Shown here piece after piece: positions 52,801 through 60,936 of a stretch of DNA of 64,000 nt. Below the pieces are notes generated by a model that searched no databases, was not told the origin of the DNA, and worked only from the letters and a program-made list of their open reading frames with translations. The translations under genes and the position numbers were made by a program. The DNA is taken from the NCBI RefSeq assembly GCF_031846415.1, contig NZ_JAVRHT010000010.1, positions 1 through 64,000 of the forward strand. Reading direction: 5' to 3'. Origin of the DNA: Rubrivirga litoralis. Its GTDB lineage: Bacteria; Bacteroidota; Rhodothermia; Rhodothermales; Rubricoccaceae. Position 1 is the stretch's first letter. Every line of letters begins with the position of its first letter.

Positions 52801-53728
52801 GCAGGCGTCGACGCCGCGCTACGCCCGCAACTTCTACGGGTTCGGGAACGGGACGGCGGACGTGGGCTCCGACCTGGCGCGCGTGAACCTGGCTCGGGCG
52901 CAGGTGCGGGCCGGCCTGGGCACGCCGCTCGGCCAGGGCGCCCTCGTCTCGTTCGGGCCGAGCGTCCGCTACGCCGACGCGAGCGCGCCCGACCTGGACG
53001 ACCTCGACCTCGACCTCGGCTTCGACCGGCCGAACGGCACCGTCGTCCTCCCCGCCCCGCCCGCGCTCGCGCTGGGCGCCGACGCCTTCGACCCGCAGAC
53101 GCACGCGGGCGCGTTCGGGCGGTTCGAGGTGGCCGCGCTGGACCGGGCCGTGAACCCGCGCCAGGGCGTCCGCATCGCGGTCGAGGGCGACGTGCTCGCC
53201 GGCCTCACGGGGCCGGCCGAGACGTACGGGGCCGTCCTCGGCGAGATCGCCGCCTACGTCCCGGTCGCGGCCGCGCCCCAGGTCACGCTCGCGCTCCGGG
53301 GCGGGGCGGAGACGCGCGTGGGCGACTTCCCGTTCTACGACGCGGCCGTGATCGGCGGGCTGGGCACACTCCGCGGCTACCGCCGCGAGCGGTTCTCGGG
53401 GCGGACGGCGGCGTCGGCGTCCGCCGAGGTCCGGGCGGCGCTGTTCGACGTGAGCACCTACGTGCTCCCGGTCCAGGTCGGCGTGCTCGGGTTCGTCGAC
53501 GGCGGCCGCGTCTGGGCCGACACGCCCGAGTGCACGGACGCGCTCTCGCCCGAGGCGTGCGCCCTCGTCGACTTCCAGGGCGTCGACCCCGACGCGGGCG
53601 ACGGCCTCCAGTTTGGGTACGGGGGCGGCCTGTGGTTCGGGTTCCTCGACCGGGCCGTCGCCAACGTCACCGTCGGCGTCTCCGACGAGTCGACGCTCGT
53701 GAGCGTCGGGCTCGGGTTCGCTTACTAA
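49865..53728 (+). CDS. Metallophosphoesterase fused to a BamA-like outer-membrane barrel
   Basis: The 1287-aa product begins with a lipoprotein-type signal (Cys34-36 region, VLFASACAS). Residues about 55-320 are a calcineurin-like phosphoesterase: LTGNTGD, AFLGDVTTDG, VVPGDRDW, VLAHHPLAS and ASHDHS, which place the metal-binding Asp, Asn/Asp and His residues, though the usual GNHD is GDRD. The centre (about 330-880) is an unrecognised domain. The last 300 residues alternate beta strands and match the surface-antigen barrel (GLGTLRGYRRERFSG; end GLGFAY with a terminal aromatic). It overlaps the upstream lipoprotein gene by one base. Substrate unknown. Confidence 0.85.
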   Translation: MPPTPFSRPRPAPLAAPPVRLLLLGLCVLFASACASTGTYVAGAYQDEPVPPLPADEVAHTVFLTGNTGDLDTGAVLRALGADARGRGGAATVAFLGDVTTDGVPAAGAGDRAEALDKLDALADALGAFEGEVVVVPGDRDWRQGENGVRRLETVVDSLFGGDALVPGDQSGGPREWEPAEGLRLVALDTGWWLLDADARPPGEAEGQDVRTPGDVARILRQIVVDRDDSRIVVLAHHPLASRGEHAGYRTVGQTLATLGIGALAARTFGRDRQDLASPEYRAMRAVLEASTAGHDRLVWAASHDHSLQTLPTDRSVTVRQFNLVSGTGGGAVDPVSSEGALHVAARPGYQRLLYYPDGRLWTETVEVDPETGAAEVAFRTELAGPIPELVDPEVPTDVEAEELPETLGETVVAELDAGFSQSPRFSDGAVARTLFGDRYRDAWHTRVEVPVVDMGTEAGGLTPIKRSGGNQTTGLRLESGDGHVYDFRLLEKGGTGQVPADLRDGLVSDVVLELRAAAIPYGAIVTAELSNAVGVPTPRPRIVYVPDDPRLGRYRDQFGDRLATLELRPDDDVSDVPEFEGFTDVISDEKLREELREDQDHYVDQRAFLRARLVDMLVADWDRHAGQFRWGAFEPGELDSTLTGDAATKGKVYLPVPRDHDWAFYGIGGLLQPALFSFDDRLQGIGESYGSIAGLTRNGFDQDRRFLNALTREDWEAIARDVQAALSDTVIARSLDVLPAPVYDELAPGWERALEGRRDRLVDLARRYYDIQARIVDVLGSDEREAFEIERLADGRLRVTVRSYKGGEVGRELYARTFSPDETVQVRLYGMAGDDLFRVVGDGPDDIGLRIIGGAGDDVVDAPAGHLALYDTPGGAVFEARGPGVKDRRSEDADVNLYDPTERVRGMRRVFPDVGYQSTDGVILGAGITWSVPGFRLRPYAAVHSVSANIATATGGVAARYTGYMRHVIGPLSLTLDAQASTPRYARNFYGFGNGTADVGSDLARVNLARAQVRAGLGTPLGQGALVSFGPSVRYADASAPDLDDLDLDLGFDRPNGTVVLPAPPALALGADAFDPQTHAGAFGRFEVAALDRAVNPRQGVRIAVEGDVLAGLTGPAETYGAVLGEIAAYVPVAAAPQVTLALRGGAETRVGDFPFYDAAVIGGLGTLRGYRRERFSGRTAASASAEVRAALFDVSTYVLPVQVGVLGFVDGGRVWADTPECTDALSPEACALVDFQGVDPDAGDGLQFGYGGGLWFGFLDRAVANVTVGVSDESTLVSVGLGFAY

Positions 53729-53771
53729 GTTCAGCGCCGGCGCGTTCTGCCCCCTTTTCTACCCCACTCCG

Positions 53772-54665
53772 ATGGCCGACCCCGCCCCGCCCACGCCCCC
53801 GGCCGACGACGCCATCGGCGACGGCTCGCCGGGCGTCGCGCTCGCCCCTCAGACGCCCGCCCCGCCCGCCGAGACGCTCGACATGAGGCAGGTGGCCGGT
53901 GAGCGTCCGGCGGTGCCCCAGCCGGCAAAACCGGGCAAGAAAAACGAGACGTCGATGACGGCCGTCGGCCCCACCGACGGCGCCCTCTCGACGGCCGACC
54001 AGAACCTCGTGGACCTGGGCACGAAGCGGGGCATCGAGACCCTGTTTCGGACGAGCTACCGGACCAACATGGACCTCACGTCGCTGGCCGACGCGAAGGC
54101 CAACATCATGATCTCGATCAACGGCCTCATGGTCTCGATCCTGATCGCGTCGATCGCCCCCAAGGTCGACGCCAACACGTGGCTCTACTACCCGACGTCG
54201 CTCATCCTTATCGGGTGCCTGGGCTCGCTGGTGTACGCCGTCCTCGCCGCCCGGCCGCGCGTGCAGAGCACGGTCGTGACCGTCGAGAGCGCGCTCCAGA
54301 ACCGGACGAACCTGCTCTTCTTCGGCAACTTCCACCACATGACGCAGGCCGAGTACGTCTTCGCCATGAAGCAGGTGGTCCAGGACCCGACGCAGATCTA
54401 CGAGATGATGATGAAGGACGTCTACGGCATCGGGTCGGTCCTCCAGAAGAAGTACGAGCTGCTGCGCAAGTCGTACACCATCTTTATCGCCGCGCTCGTG
54501 GTCGGCGTCGTCGCCTTTATCGCCACCTTCTGGTACGCGGCGGCCTACGAGTCCGGCCCCAACGGAACCGTCGTCACGTACGAGGCGCCCGTTCCCGTCG
54601 CCCCGGCCGACGGCACGCCGCTCCCGCCGGGCGCGCAGCCGGGCACCGGCGGCATCTTCCCGTAG
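53772..54665 (+). CDS. DUF5706/PycTM-like membrane protein (Pycsar-effector-like)
   Basis: The 297-aa product has a disordered 90-residue N-terminus, then RTSYRTNMDLTSLADAKANI followed by a membrane helix (MISINGLMVSILIASI), a second helix near residue 138 and a third at about 238-258. This motif-plus-three-helix pattern is the DUF5706 family, members of which are cell-killing effectors of Pycsar defence. No cyclase gene is adjacent, so a defence role is not shown. It is encoded 43 bp after the barrel protein and 31 bp before SixA. Confidence 0.75.
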   Translation: MADPAPPTPPADDAIGDGSPGVALAPQTPAPPAETLDMRQVAGERPAVPQPAKPGKKNETSMTAVGPTDGALSTADQNLVDLGTKRGIETLFRTSYRTNMDLTSLADAKANIMISINGLMVSILIASIAPKVDANTWLYYPTSLILIGCLGSLVYAVLAARPRVQSTVVTVESALQNRTNLLFFGNFHHMTQAEYVFAMKQVVQDPTQIYEMMMKDVYGIGSVLQKKYELLRKSYTIFIAALVVGVVAFIATFWYAAAYESGPNGTVVTYEAPVPVAPADGTPLPPGAQPGTGGIFP

Positions 54666-54696
54666 CCCCCACCCCGCCCCAGGCACCGCCCCCCGC

Positions 54697-55335
54697 ATGA
54701 AGACGCTCCTCCTGCTCCGCCACGGGAAGTCCGACTGGGACGCCGACTACGGGGCCGATCACGACCGGCCGCTCGCGGAGCGGGGCCAGAAGGGCGCGCG
54801 GAAGATGGGCCGGTTTGTCACGACGGCCCGGCTCGTGCCGGACCGGGCGCTGACGTCGTCGGCCGTCCGCGCCCGCGAGACGCTGGCGACGGCGGCCGAG
54901 TCGGGCGGGTGGACCGGGCCGGCGCGCGTGACCGAGGCGCTCTACGACGCGACGCCCGAGGCCGTCCTCCGCGAGATCCGAGCGACCCCCGACGACGCCG
55001 ACACGCTCGTCGTCGTCGGACACGAGCCGACGTGGTCGGCGCTGGTCTCGCTGCTCATCGGGGGCGGGGCGGTCGAGATGAAGACGGCGGCCCTTGCGCG
55101 CGTCGACCTCGACGTCGACCGCTGGGCCGACGCGGCGGCGGGGCGTGGCGTGCTCGCCCTGCTCCTGCCGCCCCGCTCGCTCCGCCCGAACGCGTACCGG
55201 AAGCTGAAGGACAGCATCGAGCGGGCGATCGAGGCCCAGCGCGAGGCCCGCGAGCGGGCCGAGAGCACGGCCGCCCCGCCCGAGCCGGACGTCCCGCGCC
55301 TGCCGGAGGCGCCGCCCGGGGGCGGGGCGGCGTAG
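54697..55335 (+). CDS. sixA: SixA-type phosphohistidine phosphatase
   Basis: The 212-aa product has the histidine-phosphatase start LLLRHGKSDWD (catalytic RHG) and a second catalytic His in VVVGHEPTW, with RPLAERGQKGARKMG typical of SixA. SixA removes phosphate from HPt-type histidines. Compared with SixA (about 160 aa) it has an additional C-terminal helix and Ala/Pro tail of about 50 residues. It is the last gene of the four-gene plus-strand group. Confidence 0.88.
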   Translation: MKTLLLLRHGKSDWDADYGADHDRPLAERGQKGARKMGRFVTTARLVPDRALTSSAVRARETLATAAESGGWTGPARVTEALYDATPEAVLREIRATPDDADTLVVVGHEPTWSALVSLLIGGGAVEMKTAALARVDLDVDRWADAAAGRGVLALLLPPRSLRPNAYRKLKDSIERAIEAQREARERAESTAAPPEPDVPRLPEAPPGGGAA

Positions 55336-55520
55336 GCGGGGCGGCGGGAACGACGTGATACGGAGTCGCGGAGTTCGTGCGGGCCTTACCCCGCCGCCCC
55401 GCCCGAGCACCCCTCACCCTGGCTGCGCCGACGCTGCGCGGTGTCCCTCTCCCGGGGACCTCGTAGGGCGGGGCGATGCCCAACGAATCGTCAGAGCCCG
55501 TATCAGGGGCGGGGCGGCTC

Positions 55521-57227
55521 CTAGCGCACGGGCGGGGCGGGGTCCAGGCCCAGGACCTCCGTCCCCTGCTCGAACACGACGTCGACCGGGACGCCCGCCT
55601 CGGCCACGCGGTCGAGGCTGCGCGCGAGCGACGGGTCCGTCCGCCCGTACTGGCGGACGAAGGCGTCGACGGCGTCGTAGTCGCCGTCGCCCTGGAGCGT
55701 CAGGATGCGGCGGGCGAGCGCCTCGACGGCCGGCCCCATCTGCTCGGGGACCACGCGCCAGACCTCGCCGTCGGGCGTGGACTCGGGCACGATCGCGCCG
55801 CGCTCGCGGAAAAAGTTGAACCGGACCAGGTTCGCCCGCCCGTGCGCGCTCGACGCCCCGAACCGGACCGACCGGAAGACGGACGCCATGAACGTCACGT
55901 AGTGCTCGTCGAGCGTCGCCTCGTCCCACTCGCCCCGCTCGATCAGCTGCTGGACCATGTAGAGCCCGAGCACGTCGGCCTTGCCCTCCTCGAGCGCGCT
56001 CGCCCGGTCCTGGAGCGCCTCGCGGACCGTCCCCGCCCCGCCCACGACGTTCTTGACGCCCAGCCCGTGCGCCACCTCGTGGAACATGGTGTTGCCAAAG
56101 AAGGCGTCGAACGTGACGAGGTCGCGCTGGTCCTCGGCGAGCAGCACGTCGGCGATGGGGACCAGGATGCGGTCGAACTTGGCCCGCATCGCGTTCTTCA
56201 GCTGGAGCCGGCGCGAGCCCTTCGCGAGCTGGACGGCCTCGTCGTTGGGCAGGTTGATGGCGATCGTCTTCGAGCCCGCGTTGGCCTCGCCGGCGGCGTA
56301 GACCACGTCGTAGGCGCCCAGGTCGGCGTCGGTCCCGGGCGTCTCGGCCTTGTAGGCGTCGTCGACGGGCAGGCCGCGCTGGAGGGCGGGGAGGAGCGCG
56401 GCGTAGCGCTGGAGCCGCGCGCTCCACGCCGGGTCCTTGACGAGCACGTACGCCTCGTGCGACGACTTGTAGCCGGCGAGCCCGTCCTCGTATGTCTCGA
56501 TCGGCCCGATGACGAGGTCGAGCGGGTTGTCGCGAACGTCCATCCACGCCAGGTCGCTCGCCTGGTAGTCGTCGGATTCGAGCGCGTCGGCGCGGAGGCG
56601 GAGGTAGCGCGCGAATGAGGCGTTCTCCGACAGGTCGGCCGCCGCGCGGAGGTGGGCCGCCGCGCGCCGGTGCTCGTCGGCGAACGCCTCGTGGTACGGG
56701 ACACCTTCGAGCCCGCCCCGCTCGGTCTGGCGGACGAGCGTGTAGGCGCTCGTGAGGCCGCGGTCCGGGTAGAGGTCGGCCACGCGCAGCAGCTCCTCCT
56801 TCGTGAGGTCGTGCGGGTAGAGGTTCGAGCCGGCCGGCTTCGGCCCGACGCCGGGCAGGAACGGCGCGTTGCCGTCCAGCCGGTCCCACGGGCCGACGTT
56901 GATCTCGGCGTAGCGCCGGGCCGGCTCCGAGAGGCCCGCGAGCAGCGAGTCGCGGTCGCCGTACGCCTGGACCCAGAACACGTCGTCCATCTCCTCGGCC
57001 GCCGCGATCAGGTGCGGGATCATCCGCCGCGTCGAGTCGGAGAGGCCGGACAGGTCGGCGTCCAGGCGGACCGTCGTGTACTGGCCGAGGAGGTCCTGGA
57101 TCACGGAGTCCTCGGGCGCGAGCGCCCCGAGCCCGTCGGTCGTGGCCGTCGGCGACGGGCCGTCGGCGGGCGTCTCGAACTGGCACCCGAGGGCGGCGAG
57201 GAGCAGGGCGGCGCAGGCGAGTTTCAT
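55521..57227 (-). CDS. M49-like zinc peptidase lipoprotein
   Basis: The 568-aa product has a lipoprotein signal (Cys15 in LLAALGC). A zinc-site-like FHEVAHGLG and, about 35 residues later, ALEEGKADVLGLYM match the HExxxH/EExRAD-type site of the dipeptidyl-peptidase III (M49) family and of related nudix-linked hydrolases; here the spacing is HEVAH (HExxH). The rest is mostly helical. Exact substrate is unknown. A dispersed leader element (copy 2) ends 17 bp before the ATG. Confidence 0.82.
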   Translation of the reverse strand: MKLACAALLLAALGCQFETPADGPSPTATTDGLGALAPEDSVIQDLLGQYTTVRLDADLSGLSDSTRRMIPHLIAAAEEMDDVFWVQAYGDRDSLLAGLSEPARRYAEINVGPWDRLDGNAPFLPGVGPKPAGSNLYPHDLTKEELLRVADLYPDRGLTSAYTLVRQTERGGLEGVPYHEAFADEHRRAAAHLRAAADLSENASFARYLRLRADALESDDYQASDLAWMDVRDNPLDLVIGPIETYEDGLAGYKSSHEAYVLVKDPAWSARLQRYAALLPALQRGLPVDDAYKAETPGTDADLGAYDVVYAAGEANAGSKTIAINLPNDEAVQLAKGSRRLQLKNAMRAKFDRILVPIADVLLAEDQRDLVTFDAFFGNTMFHEVAHGLGVKNVVGGAGTVREALQDRASALEEGKADVLGLYMVQQLIERGEWDEATLDEHYVTFMASVFRSVRFGASSAHGRANLVRFNFFRERGAIVPESTPDGEVWRVVPEQMGPAVEALARRILTLQGDGDYDAVDAFVRQYGRTDPSLARSLDRVAEAGVPVDVVFEQGTEVLGLDPAPPVR

Positions 57228-57243
57228 GGCGGAAGGGGCAGCG

Positions 57244-57322
57244 GGCAGCAGATGCGCCACCCCGCCCGTGGTGTGGGCGGGGCGGCCGTAGCGGCGTTGC
57301 ATGGAACGCCGTCGGGCGGGGC
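57244..57322 (-). repeat. Dispersed leader element, copy 2
   Basis: GGCAGCAGATGCG, GC-box hairpin and GGCGTTGCATGGAACGCC (57293-57310, one change from the perfect palindrome), then GTCGGGCGGGGCC. Very similar to copy 1 over about 75 bp. The GGCAGC end, preceded by another GGGCAGC heptamer, faces the M49-like gene 17 bp away. Confidence 0.8.
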
Positions 57323-57368
57323 CGTCGGGCGGCACGCGGGCGACGCGGCGCGCGGGCGGGGCGGGACC

Positions 57369-57391
57369 GTAGGGGCGACCGGCGGTCGCCC
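57369..57391. repeat. GTAGGG-capped hairpin, copy 2
   Basis: Identical to 48758-48780 over 23 bp. As there, it lies within 50 bp of a leader element (copy 2 here, copy 3 there). Confidence 0.8.
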
Positions 57392-57460
57392 ACGGGCGAC
57401 GCGGCACGCGGGCGGGGCGGCGCCCGCGCCCAAGATACCGGGCCGCGCGTCCGCCCCGCC

Positions 57461-58336
57461 CTACCCGTCCGCCCGCGTCAGGACCACCACCCCGCTCGCG
57501 TTGGATTCGCCGTTGGGGGGCGGGGCGGTCAAGTCGTCCGTCGGCTCGAAGGTGACCACGAGCACGCGGGCGTCCGGCGCCTCGCGCGCGAGGTGCTCCG
57601 GGATGCCCAGCCCGCCCGCGCTGTGGAAGCTCCCGTTGAGGTGGACCACGAGCGCCCCGCCCCGTCCAGCGTCCGCGATCCGGTGGGCCATCGTGAGGTC
57701 GCGGAGGTTCTGCGCCGCCAGCATCCCCCCGGCCGACGGGCCGCCGTGCCCGGCCATGCCGCCCATCGCGTCCGCGAACGCCGCCGCGAGCGCGTCCGAC
57801 GGCCCCGCGAGCGGGCGGGGCGGGTAGACGGCGAGCGACGCCGCCGGCAGCCGGTCGAGCGCCTCCACCCCGCCCTCGCGCGCCACGAGGCGGACGTGCC
57901 GGGCCGTCGCGTTCGTCGCCACGACGGGCAGCCCGTGCGCGCGGGCATACTCCACGAGCGGCCGGTAGTCGGCGTAGTTGGACCACGGGCGGGCGCCCTC
58001 GGTCAGGTCCCGCTCCTCGGCGACGCCGGCCAGGTACTCGTCGAGCACCGGCTGCACGTCGGCCTCGAACATTTCCAACCCGAGCGCGACGGGCCGCCCC
58101 GCCCCCATACGCTCGTGGACGCCCTGGAGCACGCGGAGCTGGAGCGCGTGGGCGACCGTGTCGTCGTGGCGCTCGCCGAGGAGCACCACGTCGGCCGCCG
58201 CCGCCGCGTCGACGACCGCGGCGAGGTCGCTGGGCTCGCCGTCCACGTAGACGGCGTAGCGGCCGGCTAGAGAGTCCGGCTGGGCCGAGGCGGCGGAGGC
58301 GAGCAGGAGCACGGCGACGAGGGCGGGGCGGAGCAT
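57461..58336 (-). CDS. ChaN-like haem-binding uptake protein (Tiki/ChaN family), exported
   Basis: The 291-aa product has a signal peptide (about 1-18, ending ASAQP). The ChaN-type features are VVLLGERHDDTVAHALQLRVLQ near residue 48 (split here), ALGLEMFEADVQPVLDEYLAG, and the C-terminal VVHLNGSFHSAGGLG. ChaN is an iron-regulated haem-binding lipoprotein in Campylobacter; related proteins are found widely with unknown substrate. No iron-uptake genes are adjacent here. The start is the ATG at 58336. Confidence 0.82.
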   Translation of the reverse strand: MLRPALVAVLLLASAASAQPDSLAGRYAVYVDGEPSDLAAVVDAAAAADVVLLGERHDDTVAHALQLRVLQGVHERMGAGRPVALGLEMFEADVQPVLDEYLAGVAEERDLTEGARPWSNYADYRPLVEYARAHGLPVVATNATARHVRLVAREGGVEALDRLPAASLAVYPPRPLAGPSDALAAAFADAMGGMAGHGGPSAGGMLAAQNLRDLTMAHRIADAGRGGALVVHLNGSFHSAGGLGIPEHLAREAPDARVLVVTFEPTDDLTAPPPNGESNASGVVVLTRADG

Positions 58337-58377
58337 GGGCGTGGGAAAATGTCGGGGGGAGGGCGTCACAAAAACGG

Positions 58378-58413
58378 ACCGCCCCGCCCCCGGTCAGGCG
58401 AGGGCGGGGCGGT
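58378..58413. terminator. GC-box hairpin downstream of the helicase gene
   Basis: ACCGCCCCGCCC at 58378-58389 pairs with GGGCGGGGCGGT at 58402-58413. It lies 64 bp after the minus-strand helicase stop and 42 bp before the ChaN-like start. Confidence 0.45.
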
Positions 58414-58476
58414 AGAACCGTGGAGCAGTGGGTCAGCGAGAAGCGTTAGGCCGTGGCCGTCTTGAACCTCGCCGAC

Positions 58477-60606
58477 TTACTCGCTCTTCTTGCTCCGCCG
58501 GCGCTTCCGCTTCGGCTTCGTGGCCTCGCCGTTGTCGGCCGCCCCGCCCTGCGGGTCGTCGGCGGGGGCGTCATCGAACTCCGCGTCGGCGCCGGCCGCG
58601 AGGGCGACGCCGCCCTCGGCCGTGAAGGCGTAAGGCTCGTCGACGGGGCGGCGGCGCGAACCGGCGGCCGCCTCGGGCTCGCCGCCCCGCCCGGAGCGGC
58701 GGGAGCCCGAGCGGCCGCCCCGCTCGCTGCGGGCCGAGCGGTCGTCCGAGTCGTCGCGCTGGGCCTCGCCGCGCTCGGCGGGGGCGGGGCGGTCGTCGTC
58801 GCCGTCTCGGTCGGTGGGCTGGTCGCCACGGCCGGCCGGCTCGTCGCGGCGGGAGCGGCGGGACCGGCCGCCCCGCCCGCGCTCGCCGTTCCGGTCGTCC
58901 CCGTCGCTCTCCCCGTTCCGCTCCTCGCGGGCGGGGCGAGCCGAGACGTCGTCGCGGGCGTCGGCGTGCGGGGCGTCGTCGTCGTCGCGGGCGGGGCGGT
59001 CGTCGTCGTCGCGGCGGCGCGAGCGGCCCTCGCTGCCTCGGCCCTCGTCGTCGCGGCGGCGCGAGCGGCCACCCCGCTCGTCGCCGCCCCGCCCGGTGCG
59101 GTCGCCGTCGCGCGCTTCGCGGGCCTCTTTCGCCTCGCGCTGCTGGACGTCGTACTCGCTCTCCGTCCGGTCCATGGCCGGGCCGGCCGGCGTGTCGTGG
59201 AGGCTCGCCTGGTAGACCCGGTCGAGGAGCATCGCGAGCAGTTCGGGCTCGCCCTCCTCGACAAACTGGCGGGCGACCGGCACGAACCGCTTCTGGCGCT
59301 CGCGCTCCAGGTTCGAGCGGCCGCGGAGGTCGTCCTCCAGGATGCGCGTGAGGCGCTGGCCGACGCGGTTGCCCAGCTCGTCCGGCGTCGGCAGGTCGAT
59401 CTCGTCGAGCGGGATGTCGTACTTCTTGGCGATCTGGCGGAGCGTCGGCATGTCGGACGCCGTCGTGATCGCGATCGACACGCCGGCCTTGCCCGCGCGC
59501 GCCGTCCGCCCCGAGCGGTGGACGTAGTACTCGCGGTCCTGCGGGATGTCGTAGTGGAACACGTGGCTGAGGTCCTCCACGTCGATCCCGCGCGCGGCCA
59601 CGTCGGTCGCGACCAGGAACCGGAGGTCGCCGTCGCGGAGCCGCTTCATCGTCTTCTCGCGCGCCTTCTGCGTGAGGTCGGACGAGATGCCGGCGGCGTT
59701 GTAGCCGTAGTTGTTCAGGAACGTGGCCAGGTATTCGACGTCGCGCCGCGTGTTGGCGAAGATGATGGCGCTCGACGGGTTCTCCCACTCGATGAGCGTG
59801 GCGAGCGCGCGGTCCTTCTCCATCGGCGCCACCTGGGCCGCCCGGTGCGTCATGCGCTCGACGTGGACCGTCCCGCCGGCCGTGGCGATAAAGACGGGGT
59901 CGGTCAGGAACTCCTGCCCGATCCGCTGGACCTGGAACGGCATGGTCGCCGAGAACATGTACGAGTCGCGCTCGCGCGGGAGGTAGCGGCGCACCTTGAG
60001 CATGTCGGGGAAGAACCCCATCGACAGCATCTCGTCGGCCTCGTCGAGGATGATCGTCCGCAGCCGGTCCAGCTTCAGCGTCCCGCGCGAGAGGTGGTCG
60101 AGCACGCGGCCCGGCGTGCCGACGACGAGGTGGGCGCCCTTCTCGAACGCCTCGATCTGCGGCCCGTAGGCCGTCCCGCCGTAGACGGGCACCGCGCGGA
60201 GGCGGTCGGCCTCGTCGAGCCCGGCGTTCATGCGCTGGAACTCGTCGTGGATCTGGCGGGCCAGCTCGCGCGTGGGGCACAGCACGAGGGCCTGGCACGT
60301 GTCCTCGTCGGGGTCCAGCTTTTCGAGGAGCGGGAGCAGGAAGGCGCCCGTCTTGCCGCTCCCCGTCCGGCTCTGGACCACGAGGTCCTGGCCGTCGAGG
60401 ATGTACGGGAGCGCCTCGGCCTGGACCGGCATGAGCGCCGGCCACCCGAGCGCCTGGATGCCGGCCTGGAGCCGGGCGGGGAGGTCCTGGACCGAGACCG
60501 CCTCGGCGTCGGGGTCGGGCTCGGAAAACGGGGTCTGAAGCGGGCGGCTGGCCTTAGCCTCGTTCTGGGCCTTCTGCGTAAAGTCGAAGACGGCTTCGTA
60601 CGCCAT
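58477..60606 (-). CDS. DEAD-box RNA helicase (CsdA/RhlE type) with long Arg/Asp/Gly-rich tail
   Basis: The 709-aa product has all DEAD motifs: VQAEALPYILDG (Q region), SRTGSGKTGAF (I), CPTRELARQI (Ia), TPGRVLDHL (Ib), LDEADEML (II), SATMP (III), FANTRRDVEYLA (IV), TDVAARGIDVEDL (V) and HRSGRTARAG (VI). Residues about 480-709 are disordered, almost wholly R/D/E/G with GGRSRR and RRDDD repeats, ending in basic KPKRKRRRSKKSE. Such helicases remodel RNA in ribosome assembly or cold adaptation; the tail probably mediates RNA binding. No RNA-binding RRM (as in CsdA/DbpA) is clear. Confidence 0.95.
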   Translation of the reverse strand: MAYEAVFDFTQKAQNEAKASRPLQTPFSEPDPDAEAVSVQDLPARLQAGIQALGWPALMPVQAEALPYILDGQDLVVQSRTGSGKTGAFLLPLLEKLDPDEDTCQALVLCPTRELARQIHDEFQRMNAGLDEADRLRAVPVYGGTAYGPQIEAFEKGAHLVVGTPGRVLDHLSRGTLKLDRLRTIILDEADEMLSMGFFPDMLKVRRYLPRERDSYMFSATMPFQVQRIGQEFLTDPVFIATAGGTVHVERMTHRAAQVAPMEKDRALATLIEWENPSSAIIFANTRRDVEYLATFLNNYGYNAAGISSDLTQKAREKTMKRLRDGDLRFLVATDVAARGIDVEDLSHVFHYDIPQDREYYVHRSGRTARAGKAGVSIAITTASDMPTLRQIAKKYDIPLDEIDLPTPDELGNRVGQRLTRILEDDLRGRSNLERERQKRFVPVARQFVEEGEPELLAMLLDRVYQASLHDTPAGPAMDRTESEYDVQQREAKEAREARDGDRTGRGGDERGGRSRRRDDEGRGSEGRSRRRDDDDRPARDDDDAPHADARDDVSARPAREERNGESDGDDRNGERGRGGRSRRSRRDEPAGRGDQPTDRDGDDDRPAPAERGEAQRDDSDDRSARSERGGRSGSRRSGRGGEPEAAAGSRRRPVDEPYAFTAEGGVALAAGADAEFDDAPADDPQGGAADNGEATKPKRKRRRSKKSE

Positions 60607-60936
60607 GTGTCGTCGGGGGTCTGGGGGTGGGGTGCCGCCCGGGTCCCTGTCACTGCCCGACCGGCGTCGCAAGGCGCGGGGCCACGAGGCCGCACGCCGA
60701 CGCGGCAGGCGCCGCGTCGCCGGAGACTACGGGCCGCCCGCGCGCGGTCGTCCCCACGCGCGGCGTCTTCCGCCCGAGTTCTTCACCGCCCCGCCCCGGG
60801 CACGGCCCGCCGTGGGCGGGGCGGGCGCGATCTCCGTCGGGGCGGCCGGCGGTCGCCCTGGCCGCGCCGCCACCCCGCCCTCGGCGGCAGACACGGGCGG
60901 GGCGGGCGCGTCGAGCACCGCCCCGCCCGGCGCCGG
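60607..60936. other. Intergenic region (330 bp)
   Basis: Lies between the helicase start and the end of the receiver gene. It holds several GC boxes and the GTAGGG-like hairpin variant at 60836-60858. No supported gene. Confidence 0.55.
60836..60858. repeat. GTAGGG-capped hairpin variant
   Basis: GTCGGGGCGGCC-GGC-GGTCGCCC differs from the 48758 and 57369 copies at two positions, one of which breaks a stem pair. Confidence 0.6.

Noticed and set aside
49754..53104. 1116-codon minus-strand open frame antisense to the phosphoesterase-barrel gene
   Set aside because: No recognisable domain; it is the mirror of the real gene and would overlap it almost fully.
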